A DNA stretch of 64,000 nt from Bacteroidota bacterium (GCA_029974985.1 JARKQC010000323.1:32469-96468), one strand, 5' to 3'; shown: positions 18,021 through 27,711, counted from the first letter of the stretch. Notes: generated by a model not told the origin, from the sequence alone. Made by a program: numbers and translations.

Positions 18021-18857
18021 ATGGAATTTAAAGCTGATTTACATACTCATACAACATATTCAGACGGAATATTAAAACCTGTAGAACTTTTGGCATTAGC
18101 AAAAAATAGGGGAATTAGTGCGATTAGTATTGTTGACCACGATACTTTAGATGGTAATCTCGAAGCAAATACTATAAGTTCGGATTATGGGATTGAAGTA
18201 ATAATGGGTTGTGAGTTCTCATGTTTTGAAAATGGAAAAGAATATCATATATTAGGATATGCTTTCGACCCTGATAATTCAGCAATAAAAACACATTTGA
18301 ATAATTATCGTAATATCCGACTTTCACGCGCTAAAGGGATACATAGTAAATTAATGAATCTCGGAATTAAATTATCTTTCAGCGATATTCTTGATACAGC
18401 TGGAAAAGCTCCCGTTGCAAGACCACATATAGCAAGTGTTTTGGTAAATAAAGGCTATGTGAAAGACCTTAAAGAAGCTTTTTCAAAATATCTTGCCGAA
18501 GGTGCGCCTGCTTATCAACATAAAGCTATATTTCCAGTTGAAATGGCTATTAAAATGATTAATAAAGCAAATGGAGTGTCAGTAATTGCACATCCTCGAA
18601 ATTATATCGAACCAGATAAATTGTATGAATTAATTCATAAAGGACTTGATGGAATCGAGGTAAATCATCCAAGCCACACGGAGGAACAAAAGAAATTTTA
18701 TCATTATGTAGCAAGTCAATATTGGCTACTCGAAACGGGAGGCTCGGATTATCACGGTTCAAGAGAATTTGATGATAGTAATTTTGGAAACTATTATGTA
18801 TCAAAATCTATAGTTCAATCTATAAAAAAATTTTCAAATAGAAATAAATATCTTTAA
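18021..18857 (+). CDS. PHP-domain phosphoesterase (YciV/RNase AM-like)
   Basis: A 278-residue PHP domain. Metal ligands appear in order: DLHTHTTYSDG (His8, His10), DHDTLDG (near 40-46), CEFSC (Glu near 63), ARPHIASVL, VIAHPRNY and the terminal GGSDYHG. This arrangement matches the bacterial 3',5'-nucleoside bisphosphate phosphatase / 5'-3' exonuclease RNase AM (YciV/TrpH) group, which degrades pAp-like nucleotides and matures RNA 5' ends. Neighbours give no further hint. Confidence 0.88.
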   Translation: MEFKADLHTHTTYSDGILKPVELLALAKNRGISAISIVDHDTLDGNLEANTISSDYGIEVIMGCEFSCFENGKEYHILGYAFDPDNSAIKTHLNNYRNIRLSRAKGIHSKLMNLGIKLSFSDILDTAGKAPVARPHIASVLVNKGYVKDLKEAFSKYLAEGAPAYQHKAIFPVEMAIKMINKANGVSVIAHPRNYIEPDKLYELIHKGLDGIEVNHPSHTEEQKKFYHYVASQYWLLETGGSDYHGSREFDDSNFGNYYVSKSIVQSIKKFSNRNKYL

Positions 18858-18965
18858 TAAAATTTCAAAAAATAGTGAGTTAATCTTTTTGTTATTATTT
18901 TATCATATTATTTAAAAATAAACGTCTCAAAGTTATCAATTAATTTTTGAATATTTAGTAAATAT

Positions 18966-19337
18966 ATGTCCATTTTTAGAAAAAAAAAATATAGTAATTT
19001 AAATTATTTGGAATTAACTCCAATTAGAAATTTTGAACACAATCTAAAAGATGATGGACTTGTTGATGTATTAGTACCAAGATTTTCTGATAAAATATTA
19101 GGAAAATATCTTCAACCAAGATTAAAAAATCCATATATACGTGCAAATTTTGATGAACTTGGCACTGCAACTTGGCTCGAAATTGATGGTAATAATAAGG
19201 TTTATGATATAATTACAAAATTAAATCTAACGATGGGCGAAAAAATCCAACCCGCTCAACAGCGAATAACTTTATTCTTATCTAATTTACATAGAAATGG
19301 TTTTATTAATTTTAAAGAATTTTTAAAGGAAAAATAA
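18966..19337 (+). CDS. PqqD-like protein (RiPP-recognition-element fold)
   Basis: A 123-residue basic protein. After about 35 residues it has a PqqD-like region: LVPRFSDKILGKYL, then NFDELGTATWLEIDGNNKVYDIITKL and a helical end with LHRNGFINFKEF. PqqD folds bind leader peptides for radical-SAM and other peptide-modifying enzymes. Here there is no precursor peptide or maturase nearby, and the gene ends one base before pepD, so a stand-alone role is likely. Family assignment rests on pattern similarity. Confidence 0.65.
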   Translation: MSIFRKKKYSNLNYLELTPIRNFEHNLKDDGLVDVLVPRFSDKILGKYLQPRLKNPYIRANFDELGTATWLEIDGNNKVYDIITKLNLTMGEKIQPAQQRITLFLSNLHRNGFINFKEFLKEK

Positions 19338-19338
19338 A

Positions 19339-20799
19339 ATGGCAAGAGTATTAACTGGAATTAAACCAGAAATTGTATGGCATTACTTTGAAGAACTTTC
19401 AAAATATCCACGCCCATCGAAACACGAAGAAAAAGCAGCTGCTTATATCAAAGGCTGGGCTAAAGAAATGGGCTTTGAAATGCAAGAAGATGAAATTGGA
19501 AACTTTGTTATCCGTAAACCTGCTACACCTGGTATGGAAAATCGTCAGCCTGTATGTATCCAAGGACATATTGATATGGTTTGTGAAAAAAATTCAGATG
19601 TTGAATTTGACTTTTTCAACGATCCAATTCAAATTTATATAGATGGCGATTGGGTTAAAGCAAAAGGAACTACTCTCGGAGCTGATAATGGCTTGGGTGT
19701 GGCTATGGGTATGGCTGTTTTAGCTTCAAATGATATTCCTCACCCAGATATTGAATTACTTTGTACATTAGACGAAGAAACTGGTATGACTGGCGCTATA
19801 CAATTAAGCCCAAATCTTTTAAAATCAAAAATTATGATTAATCTTGATTCAGAAGAGGACGGCACTTTTACTATCGGTTGCGCTGGTGGTATGAATACTC
19901 GTGGGGTGTATAGATATGATGCAATTTCTGTTCCAAGTAATACAAGTGCTTATAAATTAACTGTAAAAGGTCTTAAAGGCGGTCATTCTGGTATTGAAAT
20001 CCATGATGGTAGAGGAAATGCTGCGAAATTTTTAAATCGTCTTTTATGGGATTTAAATAAGAAATTCGATATTAATTTGGCAGATTTTAATAGTGGAAAT
20101 AAACATAATGCTATTCCAAGAGAAGGTTTTGCAACAATAGTTGTAGCAAATAACGATATAGCAGAATTAGAAAAATTTGTCAAATCATTCGAAGCACAAT
20201 ATAAAAAAGAATTTAACTCCAAAGAGCCAAATCTTGCTATATTTGCCGAAAAATGTGATATGCCAAAACGTGTTATATCAAAAGAATTTCAAATAAAATT
20301 ATTGGCTTCTTTGTATGCTATGCCACACGGCGTTTACAGAATGAGTCCCGATATATCTGGATTAGTACAAACATCAACAAATTTAGCAATTATTGAAACA
20401 AAAGAAAATACTATCGAAGTATTAACAAGTCAACGCTCTTCAGTAGAAACTGAAAAAGGCGATATAGTTAATAAAGTTTCAACTGCGTTTTTACTTGGTG
20501 GTGCTGAAATCGTATATGGTGATGGTTATCCAGCTTGGGAACCAAATGTAAAATCTCCATTATTAAACGAAGCAAAAGAAGTTTATAAAAAACTTTTCGG
20601 TAAAGAACCACATATTGAATCTATTCACGCTGGTTTAGAATGCGGTCTTGTTGGTGAAAAATATCCAAATATGGATATGATTTCATTCGGACCAACATTA
20701 AAAGATGTGCATTCACCCGATGAAAAAGTAAATATCCCTACTACTGAAAATTGCTGGAGATTATTAAAAGAAATTTTAAAAGAAACTCCAAAGAAATAA
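19339..20799 (+). CDS. pepD: Aminoacyl-histidine dipeptidase (PepD, M20 family)
   Basis: A 486-residue M20C metallopeptidase that cleaves Xaa-His dipeptides such as carnosine and other dipeptides in the cytoplasm. Metal and catalytic motifs are in order: QGHIDMVCEKN (about 75-85), TTLGADNGLGVAMG (about 113-126), CTLDEETGMTGA (about 145-156), NLDSEEDG, GLKGGHSG, and a C-terminal IHAGLECG with the last metal histidine. The length and the inserted dimerisation domain fit PepD. It starts one base after the PqqD-like stop and ends at a strong terminator. Confidence 0.95.
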   Translation: MARVLTGIKPEIVWHYFEELSKYPRPSKHEEKAAAYIKGWAKEMGFEMQEDEIGNFVIRKPATPGMENRQPVCIQGHIDMVCEKNSDVEFDFFNDPIQIYIDGDWVKAKGTTLGADNGLGVAMGMAVLASNDIPHPDIELLCTLDEETGMTGAIQLSPNLLKSKIMINLDSEEDGTFTIGCAGGMNTRGVYRYDAISVPSNTSAYKLTVKGLKGGHSGIEIHDGRGNAAKFLNRLLWDLNKKFDINLADFNSGNKHNAIPREGFATIVVANNDIAELEKFVKSFEAQYKKEFNSKEPNLAIFAEKCDMPKRVISKEFQIKLLASLYAMPHGVYRMSPDISGLVQTSTNLAIIETKENTIEVLTSQRSSVETEKGDIVNKVSTAFLLGGAEIVYGDGYPAWEPNVKSPLLNEAKEVYKKLFGKEPHIESIHAGLECGLVGEKYPNMDMISFGPTLKDVHSPDEKVNIPTTENCWRLLKEILKETPKK

Positions 20800-20843
20800 T
20801 TAAATTTATTTATTTCTAATTAATTAGTAAAATATTTTAACAA

Positions 20844-20879
20844 AAAAATCCCCTCTTAAGAAATTAAAAGGGGATTTTT
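20844..20879. terminator. Bidirectional terminator between pepD and OPT transporter
   Basis: AAAAATCCCCT (20844-20854) pairs perfectly with AGGGGATTTTT (20869-20879), with a 14-base loop. Poly-A on the left and poly-T on the right make it work in both directions. Confidence 0.85.
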
Positions 20880-20899
20880 ATTTATTTTAAAAAGAAATA

Positions 20900-22921
20900 T
20901 TAATCTTCAGCTTTTGCTCTCAAAGTATCCCATACGAAATATCCTATAAGAGCTGCAAAAGCTATAAGAGCAGTAACTTCAGCACCAATAGCACCTTCTT
21001 CCCAAATATTAAGATTTAGATTTATTGTTGCCCAACCCATATTATTAATAAACATTAGTAGAGCGCCAAATACACCGAATAAAGCGGCACCCGCTATAAA
21101 GCCCGATGCTATCAATGTACCGCGCTGCGAGCGAGCATTCGATAATTTCTTATCTTTTGAACTTTTAGCAATGAAATGTGAAAGTAATCCACCAACAATA
21201 AGTGGCGTGTTCAAATCAAGAGGAATAAACATACCAAGTGCGAAGGCAAGAGGCGAAATTCCAAGCCAATTAACAAGAAGCGACATAATCGCTCCTACAA
21301 CAAAAAGCATCCAATGAATTTCTGCGCCAGGCAACATTAACGGCTCAATTACCGCTGCCATAGCATTTGCTTGCGGAGCAACTAATGGATCTGGAAACAT
21401 ATCAGATTTGACAAATCCATAAGCCTGACTTAAAATATAAATTACTATACCAACAGTTGCCGCAGATACTAAAGTTCCTAAAAATTTCCAAGATTCTTGT
21501 TTCTTTGGTGATGAGCCAAGCCAATAACCAACTTTTAAATCTGTAATAAAACCACCCGCCATTGATAAAGCAGTACAAACAATTCCACCAATAATTAATG
21601 CACTAACCATTCCCGTTGGTCCTTGCAAACCCGCTTGAACTAATACTATTGATGAAATAATAAGAGTCATTAAAGTCATTCCAGAAACGGGATTTGTACC
21701 AACAATAGCAATAGCATTAGCGGCAACAGTAGTAAATAAGAATGATATAATTACAAGCGTTGCAAGAGCAATTAGTGCTTGTGTTAATGTAATATTAACA
21801 CCTGTAAGAAGGAATATAAATATAGCAATTATCGTAAGAAGAGAAAAAACAATTATAAAAGACATTTTTATATCTTTTTGAGTGCGTATTTCTTCTTCTG
21901 ATTCAGTTTTCTTTCCAAATAATCCCGAAACAGCAAGTTTAAAAGCCGTGCCTATTACTCCCGAAGATTTAATAATACCAATGATACCAGCCATAGCAAT
22001 AGCACCTATACCAATAGGGCGTACATACAATCTAAAAATATCTTCTGGGCTCATCGAAGCAAAGAAATTAACTCCATCTGGACCTGCAATAATACCACCA
22101 ATTGCATTTAAAAGAGGAATAAACACGAGCCAAGATAAAAGTGAGCCTGCGACAATAATTGTAGAAAATTTTAAACCAACTAAATATCCAAAACTAAAAA
22201 TTAATGCACTAACATTTAATTTAAGAATAATTTTAGATTTTTCGGCTAAAGTTGCACCAATAGGAATAATTTTTGACGTTACAACTTCTGCCCACATTTT
22301 TAAAGTACCAAACATAAAATCGAATAATCCACCAATAAGCCCACTCGATATCAATATGCCAGCTTGAGAACCACCTTTTTCACCAGTAATTAATATTTCA
22401 GTTGTTGCAGTTGCTTCGGGAAAAGGAAATTTTCCGTGCATATCTTTTACAAAATATTTTCTGAAAGGAATAAGAAATAATATTCCAAGAAATCCACCAA
22501 ATAAGGAAGAGAAAAATATTTGCAAGAAACTAACTTGGATTTCTGGATATTTATATTGTAAAATATATAATCCGGGTATTGTAAAAATAGCACCTGCAAC
22601 AATCACACCCGAACTTGCACCAATAGATTGAATAATGATGTTTTGACCAAGTGGATTTTTAACTTTAAAGAAAGTTGAAGCACCCACCGCAATAATAGAA
22701 ATTGGTATAGCGGCTTCGAAAACTTGTCCAATTTTTAATCCCGAAAAAGCGGCAGCTGCAGAAAAAATTACAGCCATTAATAAACCCATACCAACAGACC
22801 AAGGGGTAATTTCTGGGAATACTTTATTTGCTGGCATTACTGGAAAATACTCTTCACCCTGATTTAGTTCACGGTAAGCATTTTCGGGTAAGTTACTAGT
22901 ATTATTATTAATTTGTTCCAT
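20900..22921 (-). CDS. OPT family oligopeptide transporter
   Basis: A 673-residue polytopic membrane protein with about 14-16 hydrophobic helices. It has the OPT-type N-terminal region (PEITPWSVGMGLLMAVIFSAAAAFSGLKIGQVFEAAIPISI) and the conserved FPFPEATATTEILITGEKGG. OPT proteins import tri- to oligopeptides or metal chelates by proton symport. It lies 32 bp downstream of pepT in the same direction, with pepD converging from the other side. A peptide-uptake role is therefore likely. Confidence 0.9.
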   Translation of the reverse strand: MEQINNNTSNLPENAYRELNQGEEYFPVMPANKVFPEITPWSVGMGLLMAVIFSAAAAFSGLKIGQVFEAAIPISIIAVGASTFFKVKNPLGQNIIIQSIGASSGVIVAGAIFTIPGLYILQYKYPEIQVSFLQIFFSSLFGGFLGILFLIPFRKYFVKDMHGKFPFPEATATTEILITGEKGGSQAGILISSGLIGGLFDFMFGTLKMWAEVVTSKIIPIGATLAEKSKIILKLNVSALIFSFGYLVGLKFSTIIVAGSLLSWLVFIPLLNAIGGIIAGPDGVNFFASMSPEDIFRLYVRPIGIGAIAMAGIIGIIKSSGVIGTAFKLAVSGLFGKKTESEEEIRTQKDIKMSFIIVFSLLTIIAIFIFLLTGVNITLTQALIALATLVIISFLFTTVAANAIAIVGTNPVSGMTLMTLIISSIVLVQAGLQGPTGMVSALIIGGIVCTALSMAGGFITDLKVGYWLGSSPKKQESWKFLGTLVSAATVGIVIYILSQAYGFVKSDMFPDPLVAPQANAMAAVIEPLMLPGAEIHWMLFVVGAIMSLLVNWLGISPLAFALGMFIPLDLNTPLIVGGLLSHFIAKSSKDKKLSNARSQRGTLIASGFIAGAALFGVFGALLMFINNMGWATINLNLNIWEEGAIGAEVTALIAFAALIGYFVWDTLRAKAED

Positions 22922-22953
22922 TTATACTCCGTTTGTTATACAGTTATTTAAAA

Positions 22954-24207
22954 TTATCTACTTTTTTCGACCCAAATTTGAGCTAAATTTATAATTGTTT
23001 CGACAGATTTAACCATTGCATCAACAGAAACCCATTCTGTTTTACTATGAAAATTCTGACCACCCGTATAGATATTAGGGGTGGGGAGTCCCATAGCAGT
23101 AAGACGGCTACCATCTGTGCCACCACGAATAGGATTCCAATAAGGTTCAACTCCCGAGCGTACAGCGGCTTCCCATAAATAATCTAATCCGTGTGGTTTT
23201 GATTCGAGGTCATCAAGCATATTACGATAATATTCGATTACTTCGATTTCAAATCTTACTTTTGGATTTTTGACTTGTGCTTTTGCAACAATATCTTCTA
23301 TAATTTGTTTTTGAACATCAAGACCAGATGTTTTAAAATCTCTAAATAATAAATGTAATTCAGAATAATCAATAGTGCCGCTTAATTTATGTGGGTGAAT
23401 ATATGGTTCGTATCCTTCGGTAGTTTCTGGAGCCATATCTCTTGGTGTAAGCTCGACTACATCAGCAATAGCACGCAAGGAGTTAACCATAATATTTTTA
23501 CCAAAACCAGGGTGAATATCACGTCCGTAAGCTCTCACTATACAAGCATTAGCACTAAAAGTTTCTTTATTGATTTCGCCGGGCATTTCACCATCGAGAG
23601 TATAAGCGTATTCGCAATTAAATTTCTTAATATCGAAATGATTTGCACCACGTCCGATTTCTTCGTCGGGTGTGAAACCAATTCTAATATCGCCGTGTTT
23701 AATTTGTGGGTTATTTATTAAATATTCAACGGCAACCATAATTTCAGCAATACCCGATTTATCATCTGAGCCAAGTAATGTAGTGCCATCTGTTGTGATT
23801 ATAGTATGACCAATACATTTATTCATAGCAGGGCATTCTGATACTTTAATTACGACATTTTTATCATTTGGTAAAACAATATCACCACCCGTATAATTTT
23901 CGATAATCTGTGGATTTACATTAGCACCCGTTGTGTCGGGCGAAGTATCAACGTGAGCTATAAAACCAATTGCTGGCACTTTTCCGTAAGCTAAATCATT
24001 TGTAGGAATATTTGATGGTAAAGTTGCATAAACATAGCATTTATCATCAATTTCTACATCTTTAATGCCTAATGCTTTTAATTCATCAACAAGTAAATTA
24101 GCTAAATCGAATTGTTTTTTAGTGCTTGGAGTCTCACTATTATTTGGGTCTGATTGTGTGTCAATTTTTACGTATCTTAAGAGCCTTTCGATTAATTTTT
24201 GTTTCAT
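22954..24207 (-). CDS. pepT: Peptidase T (tripeptide aminopeptidase)
   Basis: M20B zinc aminopeptidase removing the N-terminal residue of tripeptides. I use the ATG at 24207 (MKQKLIERLLRYVKIDTQSD, the usual PepT start), giving 417 residues; the longer frame to 24276 adds an A+T-rich hydrophobic leader unlike the family. Motifs are IGFIAHVDTSPD, LLGSDDKSGIAEIM, GFTPDEEIGRGA, DGEMPGE, HPGF and the terminal YTGGQNFHSKTEW. It precedes the OPT transporter by 32 bp. Confidence 0.95.
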   Translation of the reverse strand: MKQKLIERLLRYVKIDTQSDPNNSETPSTKKQFDLANLLVDELKALGIKDVEIDDKCYVYATLPSNIPTNDLAYGKVPAIGFIAHVDTSPDTTGANVNPQIIENYTGGDIVLPNDKNVVIKVSECPAMNKCIGHTIITTDGTTLLGSDDKSGIAEIMVAVEYLINNPQIKHGDIRIGFTPDEEIGRGANHFDIKKFNCEYAYTLDGEMPGEINKETFSANACIVRAYGRDIHPGFGKNIMVNSLRAIADVVELTPRDMAPETTEGYEPYIHPHKLSGTIDYSELHLLFRDFKTSGLDVQKQIIEDIVAKAQVKNPKVRFEIEVIEYYRNMLDDLESKPHGLDYLWEAAVRSGVEPYWNPIRGGTDGSRLTAMGLPTPNIYTGGQNFHSKTEWVSVDAMVKSVETIINLAQIWVEKSR

Positions 24208-24340
24208 ATTAAAAAACCTATTTTGAAAATTGGTAATAAAAAAGATACAAATTAACTTTTTAAATTTTAGATACAAAAATATAAACTAAAAAAAACACAT
24301 TTTTTTTTATTTTTTTTAAATCAATAGAATAAAATAAAAA

Positions 24341-24365
24341 AATCCTTCCAAAAAATGAAAGGATT
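24341..24365 (-). terminator. Terminator downstream of nuoF
   Basis: AATCCTT (24341-24347) and AAGGATT (24359-24365) form a stem. On the minus strand it follows nuoF and is followed by a T-run with one A. Confidence 0.7.
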
Positions 24366-24389
24366 CTTAAAAATAATATGAAAAATAAT

Positions 24390-25721
24390 TTAAGTTGTAA
24401 TGAATAAAGTTTCTGCGGTTGACCTTTTACTATGAACTTGGTTAGGAGCTTGGAAAGTAATTGTATCTTTTACTCCTTTTTCAAAATCTTCTCTAAATTT
24501 TGTAACAAACCCTCTTACAGCCCAAGAAGCCGCATCACCAAGTCCGCAAATTACATTTCCTTCGATATTATTACAAACAGAAACTAATAAATCTAAATCT
24601 TGCCGAGTTCCCATCCCCTTTTGAATTCTATCAAGAACTTTTTCGAGCCAGCCTGTACCTTCTCTACAAGGAGTGCATTGTCCGCAGGATTCATGATGGT
24701 AAAAATGTGAAATGCGCTTAGTAACTGCTACGACATCAGCATCCTCGTTTAAAACCATAACACCGCCAGTTCCAATATGAGTACCAAGTTTCTTTAATGA
24801 TTCCTCGTCCATTAAAACATCATCAATTTCATCACCACGAAGAACGGGCATCGAAGAGCCACCCGGTATAACTGCTTTAATTTGCTTACCGTCTAAAACA
24901 CCACCACAAACATCATAAATTAGTTCTTTTAATGGGAATCCAGTTGGTAATTCATACACGCCAGGCTTATTAACGTGTCCACTTACACCAAATAATAAAG
25001 TGCCAGGATGCTCAGGAGAGCCAATTTTAGAAAATTCCTCGGGACCAATTCTAAAAATAGCGGGGACTGTTGCAATTGTTTCAACATTATTGATAGTAGT
25101 GGGTTGTTTCCAAAGTCCAGATTGAGCTGGAAACGGAGGCTTAACGCGTGGATAAGCTCTAATACCTTCAATTGAGTTCATAAGCGATGTTTCTTCGCCG
25201 CAAATATAAGCACCTGCACCTTTGTGAACATAAATATCTATTGAGTAATCACAATTAAATTTATCTTTCATTTTTTCGCCAATATATCCTGCTTCGTAGG
25301 CATCGTCAATGGCTTTTTGCATTAAATTGACCCATTTATGATATTCACCACGAATATAAATATAAGCGGCTTTTATGCCCATAGCATAGCCAGCTATTAA
25401 AATACCTTCAATTAATTGATGAGGATTATATTCAAAAATTTGGCGATCTTTGAATGAGCCCGGTTCCGACTCATCACCATTAACAGCAAGATATTTAATT
25501 TTATCATTGCCTTTTGGCATAAAACTCCATTTTAGCCCCGTAGGGAAGCAAGCGCCTCCTCTACCTCTTAATTTTGACGCTTTAACTAAATTAATTACTT
25601 CGTCAGTAGTCATATTAACAGCTCTTGCAAACTGTTTATAACCATCGTTTTCTAAATACACATCTAATCTATGTAGATTTGGTATTTCACGCAATATTAA
25701 CTTTGGATAATTTTTTGTCAT
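24390..25721 (-). CDS. nuoF: NADH-quinone oxidoreductase subunit NuoF
   Basis: The flavoprotein subunit of respiratory complex I that binds NADH and FMN. The 443-residue sequence has the NADH/FMN loop KLRGRGGACFPTGLKWSF (about 50-67), the FMN motif NGDESEPGSFKDR (about 80-92), GAGAYICGEETSL (about 170), and the [4Fe-4S] N3 motif SCGQCTPCREG (about 352-362) with the fourth cysteine in CGLGD near 400. The other nuo genes are not adjacent, which is unusual because nuoE/F/G are normally clustered. It is transcribed alone and ends at its own hairpin. Confidence 0.94.
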   Translation of the reverse strand: MTKNYPKLILREIPNLHRLDVYLENDGYKQFARAVNMTTDEVINLVKASKLRGRGGACFPTGLKWSFMPKGNDKIKYLAVNGDESEPGSFKDRQIFEYNPHQLIEGILIAGYAMGIKAAYIYIRGEYHKWVNLMQKAIDDAYEAGYIGEKMKDKFNCDYSIDIYVHKGAGAYICGEETSLMNSIEGIRAYPRVKPPFPAQSGLWKQPTTINNVETIATVPAIFRIGPEEFSKIGSPEHPGTLLFGVSGHVNKPGVYELPTGFPLKELIYDVCGGVLDGKQIKAVIPGGSSMPVLRGDEIDDVLMDEESLKKLGTHIGTGGVMVLNEDADVVAVTKRISHFYHHESCGQCTPCREGTGWLEKVLDRIQKGMGTRQDLDLLVSVCNNIEGNVICGLGDAASWAVRGFVTKFREDFEKGVKDTITFQAPNQVHSKRSTAETLFITT

Positions 25722-25860
25722 ACAAATCTCATAATTTTTTTGAGAATTTACATATATTTTAATATTTTTTTAATTTTGTACATTAACGAATTTGAAAAAT
25801 AAACATTTTTTTTTAAGTTTACAATTAGTTTTGTTACAAAAAATAAAAAAAGTATTTATT

Positions 25861-26457
25861 TTGAATTTAAATGTAATATTTGGTGATACTTTTACAGTAT
25901 GGTTTTTAATTCCATTTTTAATCTTTTTAGCAAGAATATGTGATGTTAGCCTTGGGACAATACGTATAATATTAATTGGCAAAGGATTAAAAAAAATCGC
26001 TCCGATATTGGGATTTATCGAATCATTTATTTGGGTAATTGCTGTTAGTCAAATAATGCTAAATTTGAATAATTTTTATTATTATATAGCTTACTCACTT
26101 GGATATGCTACCGGTACTTATGTTGGTATTTTTCTTGAAGAGAAATTATCATTAGGCTATGTTATCATTAGAATTATTACTTATAGAGACGCTACTGAGT
26201 TAGTTAATCATTTAAGAAGTTCGCGACAGCCAGCCACAGTGCTTGATGCCGAAGGTGAGCAAGGTCCAGTAAAATTAATATTTATTGTGCTTAAACGCTC
26301 TAATAGCCGATATTTAATTGAATCTATTAAGAAATTTAATCCAAATGCTTTTTATACAATAGAAGATGTAAAATTTGTAAGTGGCGGAGTGTTTCCTTCG
26401 CAGACAAATCCAATGTTTTCAGGAAGGTATTTTAGATTTATGACAAGAAGGAAATAA
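25861..26457 (+). CDS. DUF2179 (UPF0316) membrane protein
   Basis: Three hydrophobic helices are followed by a soluble domain with GYVIIRIITYRDATELVNHLR and the DUF2179 pattern AEGEQGPVKLIFIVLKR, then KKFNPNAFYTIEDVKFVSGG. There is no ATG near the N-terminus. The frame opens with TTG at 25792, 25831 or 25861; I choose 25861 because the product then begins just before the first helix, as in the family (198 residues). The function is unknown; DUF2179 domains are proposed nucleotide- or ligand-binding sensors. Its stop is three bases before rimM. Confidence 0.8.
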   Translation: MNLNVIFGDTFTVWFLIPFLIFLARICDVSLGTIRIILIGKGLKKIAPILGFIESFIWVIAVSQIMLNLNNFYYYIAYSLGYATGTYVGIFLEEKLSLGYVIIRIITYRDATELVNHLRSSRQPATVLDAEGEQGPVKLIFIVLKRSNSRYLIESIKKFNPNAFYTIEDVKFVSGGVFPSQTNPMFSGRYFRFMTRRK

Positions 26458-26460
26458 TTT

Positions 26461-26979
26461 ATGATTCTGATTGGTGTAATAACTGATAAAAAAGGTTTTT
26501 TGGGAGAAATGCTTGTAAGTAATTTAATTGCCGAAAAAATTATTTTGCCTCTTGGTGTTGAATTATTAGTTGGATATTCTCAAAAATTTTCAAAAAAATA
26601 TCTTTTAACAAGTTGGCGTTCTGGGAAAAAAACTGCCAAATTAAGAATTGAAGGTATTAATTCTGATATTCAGACAAAGCAATTTATGGAAATGGGAATT
26701 TTTATTGATAAAGATTTATTAAAAGAAAAAAATCCCACGACTAATTTTGCTCACGAGTTCTTTGGTCTAAATGTAATAGAAAATAATTCAAATAAGATAA
26801 TAGGAAAGGTTTCTGAATTAATAAATTTTCCTGCTAATGATGTTTTACAAATTGATTGTGGAGATAAATATCTTAATTTGCCTTATGTAGATGAATTTAT
26901 AAAAAGTATTGATTTAGATAATAAAGTGATAAAAGTAGTACTTCCAAACTCTTATGAAGACTTGATGGAATCAAAATGA
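26461..26979 (+). CDS. rimM: Ribosome maturation factor RimM (divergent)
   Basis: A 172-residue protein placed directly before trmD, as rimM is in many bacteria. The N-terminus MILIGVITDKKGFLGEMLVSNL resembles the RimM GKIGKPHGIKGEVKV start. The C-terminal half has the PRC-barrel pattern (FFGLNVIEN...KIIGKVSELINFPANDVLQID) ending in LNLPYVDEFIKSIDLDNKVIKVVLP. RimM binds ribosomal protein S19 and aids 30S maturation. Similarity is weak at the N-terminus, but context is strong. Its end overlaps trmD by four bases. Confidence 0.85.
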   Translation: MILIGVITDKKGFLGEMLVSNLIAEKIILPLGVELLVGYSQKFSKKYLLTSWRSGKKTAKLRIEGINSDIQTKQFMEMGIFIDKDLLKEKNPTTNFAHEFFGLNVIENNSNKIIGKVSELINFPANDVLQIDCGDKYLNLPYVDEFIKSIDLDNKVIKVVLPNSYEDLMESK

Positions 26980-27662
26980 GTGAGTTGATTAGAATAGATA
27001 TATTATCTGCTGTACCCGAAATAATGGAATCTGCAATTAACGCAAGTATAATTAAAAATGCTCGGCAAAAGGGAATTGCTGAAATAAATTTACATAATTT
27101 ACACGATTATTCAGATAATAAATTTCGCCATATTGATGACTACCCTTATGGAGGCACAGCGGGAATGCTAATAAAATGCCAACCCGTTTTTGATTGTATT
27201 GAAAGACTTCAATCACAAAGAGAATATGACGAAATTATATATATGACCGCTGATGGTGAAAATCTTAATCAATCTATTTCAAATGAACTATCTTTAAAAA
27301 AGAATTTAATTATTATAGCTGGACATTACAAAGGTATTGACCAAAGAATTAGAGATATAATAGTTACGCGTGAAATTTCAATAGGTGATTATGTTTTAAG
27401 CGGAGGGGAGTTGCCCGCAATTGTTCTCGCTGATAGTATAGTTAGGCTTTTACCTGGCGTTTTAGGCGATTTATCATCTGCATTAGAGGATTCATATCAA
27501 GATGGATTACTCGAACCACCACGATATACAAGACCCGCTATTTACAAAGGATACTCTGTGCCTGAAATACTACTTTCTGGCGACCCAGCAAAAATTCGAG
27601 AATGGGAAATCGAGCAGTCATTATTAAAATCAAAATATAGAAAACCCTATTTATTAGATTAA
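26976..27662 (+). CDS. trmD: tRNA (guanine37-N1)-methyltransferase
   Basis: TrmD uses S-adenosylmethionine to methylate G37 next to the anticodon, preventing +1 frameshifts. The 228-residue sequence has the SPOUT knot motifs: HNLHDYSDNKFRHIDDYPYGGTAGML (about 40-65), IIIAGHYKGIDQRI, and ISIGDYVLSGGELPAIVLADSIVRLLPGVLG. The terminal PRYTRPAIYKG is also typical. It starts inside the end of rimM (ATGA) so the two are co-translated. Confidence 0.96.
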   Translation: MSELIRIDILSAVPEIMESAINASIIKNARQKGIAEINLHNLHDYSDNKFRHIDDYPYGGTAGMLIKCQPVFDCIERLQSQREYDEIIYMTADGENLNQSISNELSLKKNLIIIAGHYKGIDQRIRDIIVTREISIGDYVLSGGELPAIVLADSIVRLLPGVLGDLSSALEDSYQDGLLEPPRYTRPAIYKGYSVPEILLSGDPAKIREWEIEQSLLKSKYRKPYLLD

Positions 27663-27711
27663 TATTAGTTAATTTTTTATTTTTTTTTTACTTTAACTAA
27701 ATATTCAAAAT

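Noticed and set aside
21882..22367. 161-codon open frame opposite the OPT transporter
   Set aside because: Antisense shadow of membrane-helix codons; no family resemblance and no ribosome site.
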